DNA from: JAMXLO01 sp963812075
GTDB taxonomy: Bacteria; Pseudomonadota; Alphaproteobacteria; Acetobacterales; Acetobacteraceae
Length of the DNA: 64,000 bases
NCBI GenBank assembly: GCA_963812075.1
Contig: CAWETN010000007.1
Span: 758,904-822,903, forward strand
Direction of reading: 5' to 3'
The translations under genes and the position numbers were made by a program. A model generated the notes under the pieces. The model was not told where the DNA came from and did not search any database. It worked only from the letters and a program-made list of their open reading frames with translations. Below are positions 17,753 to 26,969 of the stretch, piece after piece (the first letter of the stretch is position 1; each line of letters opens with the position of its first letter).

Positions 17753-18881
17753 CTAGGCTCGGTCGGCCCTGAGCTGCACGGCAACGTCACCTGCTATTGC
17801 TTGAAAGGCGTCACGTACTGCCGAACTCCGTAAATCGACGATTGGAATTGCTGGCCATCCATTCAGGTTGGTCGTCGTGATGCTGACGCCCGGCACTGCC
17901 TTCAGCCGATCGAGCAGCCGCTGTCGCGACGACTCTGAGGCGAAGGCAGGGTCACTGTGCAGGTACTGGAGCGAGGTTTCGATCTTGCCTGTGCTTCGGC
18001 GCAGGAAGAACGGCGAAGCGACCGTGCCGTCGCTGCGGCGAATGGCAGCCGACATGGAGTCCTGGCTTTTCGATATGGCAATCGAGAACCCGGTTGCGCG
18101 GAGCCAAACGAGTAGATGTTGTGCCGCTACTTCGGCATCCGAGCCGAACTTCGCTCCAAGACTGGCTAGCCAATCTTGCTCGGAGATCGGCGGTAGCGCC
18201 TCTTGCACAGCTTTCGCCGCCTGGGCTCGTTGTGTTGCTCCCACCAATCGGGGGACCAGCGTTCTCAACCCGTCACTGCTGGCGAATTGCTCGACCTCCA
18301 CCGCCAGAACCTCGGCCGGTCGCATTTGCTCGTTCAGGAATTCGACGATCCTGCGCAGCTCAGGGGGGATACGGTCAGCGACGAATATAAGTCGGACGCG
18401 GCCAGCGCGGAGATTCGCCTCCACCTGGCGCCAGTATGAGTTCAGGATCGGTGTCACCCAGAAATTCGGCCAACACGCCGTCTGGATCGCTGCCTGCTTG
18501 GTGGGCAGTCTCGGAGAATTTCGTGACCAAGCGCTCGGTTGGCAGATAGGTAACGCCATTCGCAGCGTAGTCAAGCATTTGGGCCACCACTTCTCGTCGA
18601 ACGCGCGTATCCGATGCACGTTTCACTTCCACCAGTACAGGGACGCCTTCGCGATCTACGAACAAATGATCGAGCGACCAGCGGTCGGAACCGTCCTGTT
18701 CGCCGGGCACGCCAAGTTCGCGGCAGATAAGCAATAGGCTTTGTCCCGAGGGATCCGCAGCGCCAGGTACGGACGGATGCTCAGCAAGTAGACGTTGCAG
18801 CAGCGCCTCCGAGTCATATGGCGATTGTCTGAGTTCAGTCAGCTGATTGTCCTGGCCGATCAGAAAGATGCGTGAATCCAC
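17753..18881 (-). CDS. PD-(D/E)XK nuclease-like protein of unknown function (frameshifted)
   Basis: Two reading frames join near 18440 (one extra base) into a protein of about 375 residues. The N-terminal part has LDHLFVDREGVPVLVEVKRA, fitting the D-x(n)-(E)xK core of NucS/RecB-like nucleases, followed by MLDYAANG, which is common in such domains. The C-terminal part (RIPPELRRIVEFLNEQMRPAEVLAVEVEQF) is typical of a conserved hypothetical family carrying an N-terminal nuclease-like domain. No partner genes are adjacent. A predicted FNR-type class II promoter lies 100 bp upstream, with a leader of about 101 nt. Confidence 0.65.
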
Positions 18882-18988
18882 TTGCCCCTCCAGATCATGG
18901 TGAGCGGCCCTACATAGTCAGCATTAAGGTCGTGCTTTGCGCTCCGAGGCAGATTCCGAGTGCCCCGACCGAGATGGAGCCAGGCGGA

Positions 18989-19030
18989 ATTTTACCCAAA
19001 ATGCCTATGATCTGCGATGATCTAGATCAA
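18989..19030 (-). promoter_or_regulatory. Predicted FNR-type class II promoter
   Basis: ATGATCTAGATCAA (19017-19030) matches the FNR/ANR consensus TTGAT-N4-ATCAA in 9 of 10 positions; on the minus strand it reads TTGATctagATCAT. A -10-like TAAAAT lies at 18994-18989 on the minus strand, giving a start near 18982 and centring the box at exactly -41.5. The promoter points to the nuclease-like gene. The rest of the 184-bp intergenic region (18882-19065) shows no gene. Confidence 0.55.
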
Positions 19031-19065
19031 ATGGCACGAATGTCTCTGTCTAAGTAGCGCCTCCT

Positions 19066-20640
19066 TCAACCTTTGCTCACATTCCAGAACACCGGCGCCG
19101 GTCCCTTCAGCGGGTCGCTGATGCCGGTGCTCCAGGCGGCGCGCGGCATGTAGCGGCCGAGCGGCACGAACGGCACCGCGTCGAACGCCGCCAGCGAGAT
19201 CTCGCGTTCCAGCCGCGTCTGCTCTGCCGGATCGTCGCTGTCGAGCCAGGCGTTGTAGGCCGCCTCGATGCGCGGGATGGTGGGCCAGCCGATCCACGCA
19301 TCCTTGCCGTTGCCGCGCAGCAGCGAGCCCAGCAGCGGGTCGCGGTACTCCGGCACCGGCGTGACGCTGACGAACAGCGACCAGCCGCCCTTCTCCAGCG
19401 GCTGCCGGCTGGCACGGCGCTGCAGCACCGTGCCCCAGTCCATCGCCTGGTCGTCGATGTTCATGCCCACACGCGTCAGCGCGTCCGCCACCACCAGCGA
19501 CGCCGAGTTGTAGAACGGCTGGTCGGTGGTGTGCAGCAGCACCAGGCGCTCGCCGTGATACCCCGCATCCGCCAGCATCGCCTTCACCTCGGCGGTGCTG
19601 TGGCGCTTGGTGATCGCCTCGATCCCCGCCATGTCGACGTCCGGGTTGCCGGTCGCCAGGTAGCCCATCGGCAAGATGGTGCCGTCGGGATCGCCGCCCA
19701 TGATCGCTTCCATCACCGCGCGCTGGTCGATCGCCGCCAGGATCGCACGCCGCAGCCTCACGTTGTCGGTCGGCGCGGCGACGTGGTTCGGCCGCAGCTG
19801 GCTGATGAAGCCCCACTTGTCGAGCCGTCCGGTCACCACGTTCGGCGCCCGCTGCAGCATCGGCAGCAGGTCCGGCATCGGCATCTCCAGCCAGTCGATC
19901 TCTCCCGTCACCAGCGCGTTCGCCGCGGTGGCGGGATCGGGGATCATCTTCCACTCCACCCGATCGACCAGGACACGATGTCCGCCCGAGGTGAAGCTTG
20001 CCGGTTCGTCGCGCGGCACGTAGCGCTCGAACGGCACCAGTGCCGCGTGGCTGCCGATCACGTACTCGTCCTGCAGGAAGCGGAACGGGCCGGAGCCGAC
20101 GATCTCGGTCATCTGTTTGAACGGATCGGTGCCGTTGGCGATGCGTTCGGGCACCATCACCGCGGCGGTCTGGAACTTCGACAGCAGCTTGGGCAGCGCG
20201 GGGAAGCGCTTGTTCAGCCGCAGCACGATGGTGCGATCGTCTGGCGCCTCCAACGCGTCGAGCCGTGCCTCGAGCGTCGCGCCGCCCGGGTCGCGCTTCA
20301 TCCAGCGCCGCAGCGACGCGGTGCAGTCGTGCGCCAGCACCGGTTCGCCGTCGTGGAACCATAGGTTCCGCCGAAGCCACATCACCCAGCGCCGACCGTC
20401 GTCCTCGACGCTGAAGCCTTCCAGCATCTGCGGCTTCGGGTTCATCTCCGCGTCGCGCCCGAACAGCACGTCGTAGATCATGAAGCCGACGTTCCGTGTG
20501 GTCATCGCGCTGGTCCACACCGGATCGAGGCTCGCGAGCGGCGACTGCGGCACGAAGGTCAGCGTCTTCGCAGCGCCGCCGACCGCCGGTCGCGCCAGCC
20601 CGGCGGCCGCGGCGCCGAGCAGGAATTGGCGTCGTTGCAT
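19066..20640 (-). CDS. Peptide/opine-type ABC transporter substrate-binding protein (SBP_bac_5)
   Basis: A 524-residue periplasmic solute-binding protein of the DppA/OppA class. It begins with a Tat-like signal (MQRRQFLLGAAAAGLA). The mature part shows the family pattern LASLDPVWTSAMTTRNVGFMIYDVLF, LRRNLWFHDGEPVLAHD and RLRRAILAAIDQRAVMEAIMGG. Such proteins bind peptides, opines or other small organics. No permease or ATPase genes are adjacent, so it is an orphan binding protein or supplies a transporter encoded elsewhere. ATG 20640 is chosen because the signal begins there. Confidence 0.85.
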   Translation of the reverse strand: MQRRQFLLGAAAAGLARPAVGGAAKTLTFVPQSPLASLDPVWTSAMTTRNVGFMIYDVLFGRDAEMNPKPQMLEGFSVEDDGRRWVMWLRRNLWFHDGEPVLAHDCTASLRRWMKRDPGGATLEARLDALEAPDDRTIVLRLNKRFPALPKLLSKFQTAAVMVPERIANGTDPFKQMTEIVGSGPFRFLQDEYVIGSHAALVPFERYVPRDEPASFTSGGHRVLVDRVEWKMIPDPATAANALVTGEIDWLEMPMPDLLPMLQRAPNVVTGRLDKWGFISQLRPNHVAAPTDNVRLRRAILAAIDQRAVMEAIMGGDPDGTILPMGYLATGNPDVDMAGIEAITKRHSTAEVKAMLADAGYHGERLVLLHTTDQPFYNSASLVVADALTRVGMNIDDQAMDWGTVLQRRASRQPLEKGGWSLFVSVTPVPEYRDPLLGSLLRGNGKDAWIGWPTIPRIEAAYNAWLDSDDPAEQTRLEREISLAAFDAVPFVPLGRYMPRAAWSTGISDPLKGPAPVFWNVSKG

Positions 20641-20671
20641 GGCTCGTTGATCCGAAAAACTATGAGGCTCG

Positions 20672-20712
20672 CCCATCGTCATGGCCGGCAGAAGGCCGGC
20701 CATGACGATGGG
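20672..20712. repeat. REP-like palindrome, copy A
   Basis: CCCATCGTCATGGCCGG at 20672-20688 is perfectly complementary to 20696-20712, with a 7-nt loop. It lies between the two ABC binding-protein genes and may act as a transcription barrier, although no T-run follows. Related copies occur near 25.6, 41.1 and 61.3 kb. Confidence 0.7.
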
Positions 20713-20718
20713 GGATGG

Positions 20719-21924
20719 TCAGGAGCCGGCGCCCTGGATCACGTTGCCGAACAGCACCCAGGTCTTGCCGTCCCACTTCTCCAGCTGCATCGCGGTGATC
20801 GGATGGTAGTTGGTGGGGCTCGTGCTGATCTTGATGCCGGGCAGCAGCACCGGGTTCTCCACGTCGTGCAGGCTGGTCACCTGCTTCATGATATTGGCGC
20901 GCGAGAAGTCGCCGTTGGCCTGCTGCAGCACCTGCAGCATCGTCTTGCACAGGCCATAGGCCGCGATGTAGCCGCCGTCGGTCTGATCGGCGCCGGGCAT
21001 GTATTTGTTCATGAAGCCGCGCCACTCGTTCATGCCGGCATCGTCCTTCCAGGTGGGATCGGACGAATCCTTCAGATAGGCGGCGCTGATGATGCCGATG
21101 CCGTTTTCCGGGCCGGCCGGCGTCATCACCGCGCCCACCGAGATCGCCACGTTGGACAGGAAGAACATCGGCTTCCAGTTGAGGTCGTGCACCTTGCGGA
21201 TCGCCTGCGCGGCGAACTTGGGGATCGCCGCCACCAGCAGCACGTCGGCGCCCGACGACTGCAGCGTGGTGATCTGGCTGTCCACCGTCGGGTCGGTGGT
21301 CTCGTATGTCGCCGTGGTCACGATCTTGCTGAACCTGTCGCCCAGCACATCCTTCACGCCGTTCGGATAGTCCTTACCGAAGTCGTCGTTCTGGTACAGG
21401 ATCGCGATCTTCGCGTCCGGCTTTTGCTGCAGGATGTACTTGGTATAGATCTGCGCCTCGGTGCGGTAGCTGGGCTGCCAGCCGATCGTCCACGGGGTCT
21501 GCTTGTAGTCGCCCCACTTGTCGGCGCCGGTCGAGACGAACAGCTGCGGCACCTTCTTCTGGTTCATGTAGCGCACGATGGCGCTGTTGGTCGGCGTACC
21601 CAGTGTGCCAAAGGTGAAGGCGACCTGCTCCTCCTCGACCAGCCGGCGGATCTGCTCGACGGTCTTCGGCGGGCTGTAGTTGTCGTCGAGCGAGATGAAG
21701 TTGATCTTGTGGCCGGCGACGCCGCCCTGTCCGTTCACCATGCCGAAGAACGCGCTCTCCAGCTTGCCCAGCACGCCGTACGACGAGGCGGGTCCGCTAT
21801 AGGGCACGGTGTTGCCGATCTTGATCTCGGTCGCGGTGACGCCGGGCGTATCCGCCGCCGTCGCCGCGGTGGCGACAGCAGCGACCAGCGCCGCCGCGGT
21901 CAGGAACGTCTTCCTTCCAGTCAT
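20719..21924 (-). CDS. Branched-chain amino acid-type ABC transporter substrate-binding protein
   Basis: A 401-residue periplasmic binding protein of the LivJ/type I family. Residues 1-23 are a Sec signal peptide (MTGRKTFLTAAALVAAVATA). The core shows TEIKIGNTVPYSGPASSYGVLG, AFTFGTLGTPTNSAIVRYMNQKKVPQLF and DAKIAILYQNDDFGKDYPNG. It stands 71 nt downstream of the methylcrotonyl-CoA carboxylase alpha gene in the same direction. Uptake of leucine or a related acid for the linked catabolic enzymes is a reasonable inference, but the Liv permease and ATPase genes are not here. Confidence 0.87.
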   Translation of the reverse strand: MTGRKTFLTAAALVAAVATAATAADTPGVTATEIKIGNTVPYSGPASSYGVLGKLESAFFGMVNGQGGVAGHKINFISLDDNYSPPKTVEQIRRLVEEEQVAFTFGTLGTPTNSAIVRYMNQKKVPQLFVSTGADKWGDYKQTPWTIGWQPSYRTEAQIYTKYILQQKPDAKIAILYQNDDFGKDYPNGVKDVLGDRFSKIVTTATYETTDPTVDSQITTLQSSGADVLLVAAIPKFAAQAIRKVHDLNWKPMFFLSNVAISVGAVMTPAGPENGIGIISAAYLKDSSDPTWKDDAGMNEWRGFMNKYMPGADQTDGGYIAAYGLCKTMLQVLQQANGDFSRANIMKQVTSLHDVENPVLLPGIKISTSPTNYHPITAMQLEKWDGKTWVLFGNVIQGAGS

Positions 21925-21995
21925 CGAGGTCTTGTCCTTCTTACCAGGTAGCCGTTGCCACTGTGGCCATGCCGGGCCGGTGCTTGCAACTCCCG

Positions 21996-24002
21996 TCAGC
22001 CTGCATCGTGCTCGGCAAAATCGACCAGAAGCTGGCCTTCCACGACGCTGTCGCCGGCCTGGCAGGACACGTTGGCGATGACGCCGTCGGCGGGCGCGGC
22101 GAGGCGGAACACCGTCTTCATCGCCTCGAGCACCACGAGCACCTGGCCGCGCGTCACCGCCATGCCCGGTTCGGCGGCAACCTGGGTGACCTGTCCGGGG
22201 ATCGGCGCGACCAGCCGTCCGCCGGCATCGTCCTCCTCGGCGGCCGCGGCCAGCGGATCGGCGAGTTGCAGCCGCCAGGTCTCGCCATTGCGGCGCACCG
22301 TCACGCCGTTGCCGCCGCGCAGCGCGAAGACGTGCTCGTGCGCGTCGTCGAGGCACAGGTCCATCCGGCCGTCGGGCAGGCGCATGGCGCTTGCCACGAT
22401 CTGCTGGCCGGCTACCGTCAGCTTCCAGCGCGGCGCGGCGGAGCGCACCGCGACGACGTGCGGCACGCCGGCCACGCTGAACGGCAGCGTGCGTTCGGCA
22501 TCGCTGTTGAGCCACCACAGGTCGCGCGCATGCCACGGCGACCAGGGATCGGCGCCTGCCTCCGCCGCCGCGCCGGCGACCTCCGCCTCGTCTGCCAGCA
22601 CGCAGAGCGCCGCGGCGGCCAGCACCTCGGACGGCGGCGCCTGCAGGGGCGCCAGCAGCGTTTCGCGGTGGCGTTCGATGAACCCGGTATCGATACCGCC
22701 GGCAACGAAGTCCGGATGCGCAACGATGCGGCCGAGCAGGTCGAGGTTGCTGGCAGGGCCGATCAGCGCGCTCTCGTCCAGCGCACGGCGCAGGGTCGCC
22801 AGCGCCGTGTCCCGCGTGTCGCCATGGCAGATCAGCTTGGCGAGCATCGCATCGTAGTGCACCGACACGCTGTCGCCGGTGGCGAAGCCGGTATCGATGC
22901 GAACCTCCGGCGAGGGCTCCGGCGTATGGAACAGCGCCAGGCGGCCGATCGACGGCGCGAAGTCGTGCTCCGGGTCCTCGGCGTAGATACGCGCCTCGAT
23001 CGCATGGCCGTGCATGCGGATGGCCTTCTGGCCGAGCGGCAGCGGTTCGCCGGCGGCGACGCGCAACTGCCATTCGACCAGGTCGAGGCCGGTGATCATC
23101 TCGGTCACCGGATGCTCGACCTGAAGCCGGGTGTTCATCTCCAGGAAGTAGAAGCCGTCGGCATCGGCGACGAACTCGACCGTGCCGGCGCCTTCGTAGC
23201 CGACCGCCCGCGCCGCCGCGACCGCCGCGCGGCCCATCGCGGCGCGGCGTTCGTCGTCGAGACCCGGGGCAGGCGCTTCCTCGATCACCTTCTGATGCCG
23301 TCGCTGCACCGAGCAGTCGCGCTCGAACAGGTGCACGACGTTGCCGTGCGTGTCGGCGAACACCTGCACCTCGATGTGGCGCGGGTCGGTCAGGTAGCGC
23401 TCGATCAGCACGCGGTCGTCGCCGAACGCCGATGCAGCCTCCTGCCGCGCGGCATCGCAGCGCGGCGGCGAATTCGCCGGCGCTGGCGACGACGCGCATG
23501 CCGCGGCCGCCGCCGCCGGAGACCGCCTTGATCATCAGCGGGAATGCCGATGCGCGTTGGCCTGGTCGGCGAGGAACGCAGCGTCCTGCCGCTCGCCATG
23601 GTAGCCGGGCAGCAGCGGCACGCCGGACGTCTCCATCAGCGTCTTCGCCGCCGACTTCGAGCCCATCGCGCGCATCGCCGAGGCCGGCGGCCCGACGAAC
23701 ACGATGCCGGCGTCGGCACAGGCCTCGGCGAAGGCCGGATTCTCCGACAGGAAGCCGTAGCCGGGATGGATCGCCTCGGCGCCGCTGCGCCGCGCGGCAT
23801 CGATGATGCGTGGGATGTCGAGATAGCTGTCGCGCGCCGGCGCTGCGCCGATGCGGACGGCACGATCGGCCGCCTGCACGTGCAGCGCGTCGGCATCGGC
23901 ATCGGAGTAGACCGCGACGGTGGCGATGCCCATGCGTCGCGCGGTGCGGATGATGCGGCAGGCGATCTCGCCGCGGTTGGCGATCAGCAGGGTGCGGAAC
24001 AT
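21996..24002 (-). CDS. liuD: Methylcrotonyl-CoA carboxylase alpha (biotin) subunit (two frameshifts)
   Basis: One gene of about 669 codons is split by frame changes near 23540 and 23420. Order of domains: biotin carboxylase N-terminus (FRTLLIANRGEIACRIIRTARRMG), ATP-grasp with the glycine loop MIKAVSGGGGRGMR and LEMNTRLQVEHPVTE, and a C-terminal biotinyl domain with the EAMKT lysine. It carboxylates biotin for the adjacent transferase. The assignment to methylcrotonyl-CoA rather than propionyl- or geranyl-CoA rests on the neighbouring isovaleryl-CoA dehydrogenase. Its ATG lies 3 nt after the beta-subunit stop. Confidence 0.8.
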
Positions 24003-24005
24003 CCG

Positions 24006-25599
24006 TCACATCCGGAACACGCCGAAGCGGGTCGGCTCGATCGGCGCGTTCAGCGCCGCCGACAGCGCCAGGCCCAGCACGCGACGCGTGTCGATCGGAT
24101 CGATGATGCCGTCGTCCCACAGCCGCGCGGTGGCGTAGTACGGATGGCCCTGCCGTTCGTACTGCGCGCGGATCGGCGCCTTGAACGCTTCGTCCTCTTC
24201 CGGCGTCGTATCGCGGTCTGCGCGCGCACCTGGCCAGCACCATCGCCGCCTGCTCGCCGCCCATCACCGAGATGCGCGCGTTCGGCCACATGAACAGGAA
24301 GCGCGGCTCATAGGCGCGGCCGCACATGCCGTAGTTGCCGGCGCCATAGCTGCCGCCGATGATGACGGTGAGCTTCGGCACCGCGGTGGTGGACACCGCG
24401 GTCACCAGCTTGGCGCCATCCTTGGCGATGCCGCCCGCCTCGTATTTGCGCCCGACCATGAAGCCGGTGATGTTCTGCAGGAACACCAGCGGGATGCCGC
24501 GCTGGCTGCACAGTTCGATGAAATGCGCGCCCTTCAGCGCCGATTCCGAGAACAGGATGCCGTTGTTGGCGAGGATGCCGACCGGATAGCCGTAGATGTG
24601 GGCGAAGCCGCAGACCAGCGTGGTGCCGTACAGGCGCTTGAATTCGTCGAACTCGCTGCCATCGACGATGCGCGCGATCACCTCGCGCACGTCGTACGGC
24701 GCGCGCAGATCGGCCGGCACCACGCCGTAGAGCTCCGCCGGATCGTAATGCGGCGGCTCGGGCGCGCGCAGTGCCACCTGCGGCTGCTTCACGCTATTCA
24801 GCCCGGCGACGATGCGCCGGCACAGCGCCAGCGCATGCCGGTCGTCATGCGCGTAATGGTCGACCACGCCGGAGGTGCGCGCGTGCACATCGGCGCCGCC
24901 CAGATCCTCGGCGCTGACGATCTCGCCGGTGGCAGCCTGCACCAGCGGCGGGCCGCCCAGGAAGATGGTGCCCTGCTTGCGCACGATGATCGTCTCGTCG
25001 CTCATCGCCGGCACATAGGCGCCGCCGGCGGTGCAGGAGCCCATCACCGCGGCGATCTGCGGAATGCCCTGCGCCGACAGGTTCGCCTGGTTGAAGAAGA
25101 TGCGGCCGAAGTGGTCGCGGTCGGGGAAGATCTCGTCCTGCATCGGCAGGAAGGCGCCGCCGGAATCGACCAGGTAGATGCAGGGCAGGCGGTTCTGCAG
25201 CGCGATCTCCTGCGCGCGCAGGTGCTTCTTCACGGTGATCGGGAAGTAGGTGCCGCCCTTCACCGTGGCGTCGTTGGCGACGATGACGCACTCGCGCCCG
25301 GAGACGCGGCCGATGCCGGTGACGATGCCGGCGGCGGGGACCTCGTCGTCGTAGAGGCCGTACGCGGCGAGCTGCGACAGCTCGAGGAACGGCGAACCGG
25401 GATCGATCAGTCCCGCGACGCGATCGCGCGGCAGCAGCTTGTCGCGCGCGAGGTGGCGCTCGCGCGCGGACTTCACCGCCGCCCTGTCCCGACCTCCGCG
25501 ACGCGGGCGCGCAGGTCCTGCGACCAGTGCGCGCATCGTCGCGGCGTTGGCCGCGAAGTCGGCGGAGCGCGGATCGATGTCGGAGCGGAGATGGGTCAT
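24006..25599 (-). CDS. liuB: Methylcrotonyl-CoA carboxylase beta (carboxyltransferase) subunit (frameshifted)
   Basis: About 531 codons with one frame change near 24225. It shows the carboxyltransferase signatures of the MccB type: CIYLVDSGGAFLPMQDEIFPD, MGSCTAGGAYVPAMSDE, PLVFLQNITGFMVGRKYEAGG and IGGSYGAGNYGMCGRAYEPRF, ending after the break with the typical RFGVFRM. It transfers carboxylate from biotin to 3-methylcrotonyl-CoA in leucine degradation. It is followed immediately by the alpha subunit and preceded by isovaleryl-CoA dehydrogenase. Confidence 0.83.
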
Positions 25600-25612
25600 G
25601 TGCGTTCCCCAT

Positions 25613-25702
25613 CGTCATGGCCGAGCTTGGGTCGGCCATCCACGTCTTCGATCCGGTGGTGAAAGGAAGGCGTGGATGGCCGGGCCAGGCCCAGCCATGA
25701 CG
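25613..25702. repeat. REP-like palindrome pair, copy B
   Basis: Two 32-nt arms (25613-25644 and 25671-25702) are imperfect inverted copies, and each arm is itself palindromic around GGCC-rich centres. The core CGGCCATCCACGTCTT recurs in reverse complement near 61.34 kb. It occupies the gap between isovaleryl-CoA dehydrogenase and the carboxylase beta gene. Confidence 0.65.
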
Positions 25703-25726
25703 GCGGGAGCGCACGTCGATAGTGCA

Positions 25727-26906
25727 TCACGCCGTCTCGCGGAACAGCTCGCGGCCGATCAGCATGCGGCGGATTTCGCTGGTGCCGGCACCGATCTCGT
25801 ACAGCTTGGCGTCGCGCAGCAGCCGGCCGGTGGGATAGTCGTTGATGTAGCCGTTGCCGCCCAGGCACTGGATCGCCTCCAGCGCCATCCACGTCGCCTT
25901 CTCGGCCGCGTACAGGATCGCGCCGGCGGCGTCCTTGCGCGTCGTCTCGCCGCGGTCGCACGACTTCGCCACCGCATACACATACGCCTTGGCGGCGTTC
26001 ATCGTGGTGTACATGTCGGCGAGCTTGCCCTGCATCAGCTGAAACTCGCCGATCGGCTGGCCGAACTGCTTGCGTTCGTGCACGTAGGGCACCACCACGT
26101 CCATGCAGGCCTGCATGATGCCGAGCGGCCCCGCCGCCAGCACGGCGCGCTCGTAGTCCAGCCCGCTCATCAGCACGCGCACGCCGTCGTTGACGCCGCC
26201 CGAGCACGTTCTCCTCGGGCACTTCGCAATCGTCGAACACCAGTTCGCAGGTGTTCGAGCCGCGCATGCCGAGCTTGTCGAGCTTCTGCGCGGTGGAGAA
26301 ACCCTTGAAGCCCTTCTCGATCAGGAAGGCGGTGATGCCCTGCGGTCCCGCCTCCGGATCGGTCTTGGCGTAGATCACCAGCACGTCGGCATCGGGCCCG
26401 TTGGTGATCCACATCTTCGAGCCGTTCAGCACGTAGCGGTCGCCGCGCTTGTCCGCGCGCGTGCGCATGCCGACGACGTCCGATCCCGCGCCCGGTTCGC
26501 TCATCGCCAGTGCGCCGACATGTTCGCCGCTGATCAGCCTCGGCAGGTAGCGGCGCTTCTGCTCCTCGCTGCCGTTGCGGCGGATCTGGTTGACGCACAG
26601 GTTGGAATGCGCGCCGTAGGACAGGCCGACCGAGGCGGAGGCGCGGGAGATCTCCTCCATCGCGACGACGTGTTCCAGATAGCCCATGCCGGCGCCGCCG
26701 TATTCCTCCTCGACCGTGACGCCCAGCACGCCGAGATCGCCCAGCTTGCGCCACAGATCCATCGGGAATGCGTTGTCGCGATCGATCTCGGCGGCGCGCG
26801 GCGCGATCTCGTCGGCGGCGAAGTTCTCCACCGTGTCGCGCAGCATGTCGGCAGTTTCGCCGAGGTCGAAATTCAGGCCGGGAAGGCGGTTTGACAAGGA
26901 CGCCAT
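25727..26906 (-). CDS. liuA: Isovaleryl-CoA dehydrogenase (frameshifted)
   Basis: An acyl-CoA dehydrogenase of about 393 codons that oxidises isovaleryl-CoA to 3-methylcrotonyl-CoA using FAD. Family motifs are ALAMSEPGAGSDVVGMRTRA, KMWITNGPDADVLVIYAKTD and QCLGGNGYINDYPTGRLLRDAK. The catalytic Glu sits in SGLDYERAVLAAGP, the position used by isovaleryl-CoA dehydrogenases rather than by short-chain enzymes. The frame breaks near 26200, where one extra G appears in the segment encoding ENVLGGVNDGVRVL. First gene of the leucine-degradation unit. Confidence 0.85.
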
Positions 26907-26969
26907 GCTGGAACAATGACCGAGCCGGGGCGGGCCGCCAAGTGAAACCTGCTCGATGGAGGAAGCGCG

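Noticed and set aside
18872..19057. Small plus-strand frame of 61 codons
   Set aside because: No protein-like pattern, and it covers the FNR-like box and -10 region of the divergent gene.
20719..25599. A single open frame of 1626 codons on the minus strand
   Set aside because: It is the N-terminal part of the carboxylase beta gene read on through shadow frames into the ABC binding protein; family motifs switch frames, so it is three genes.
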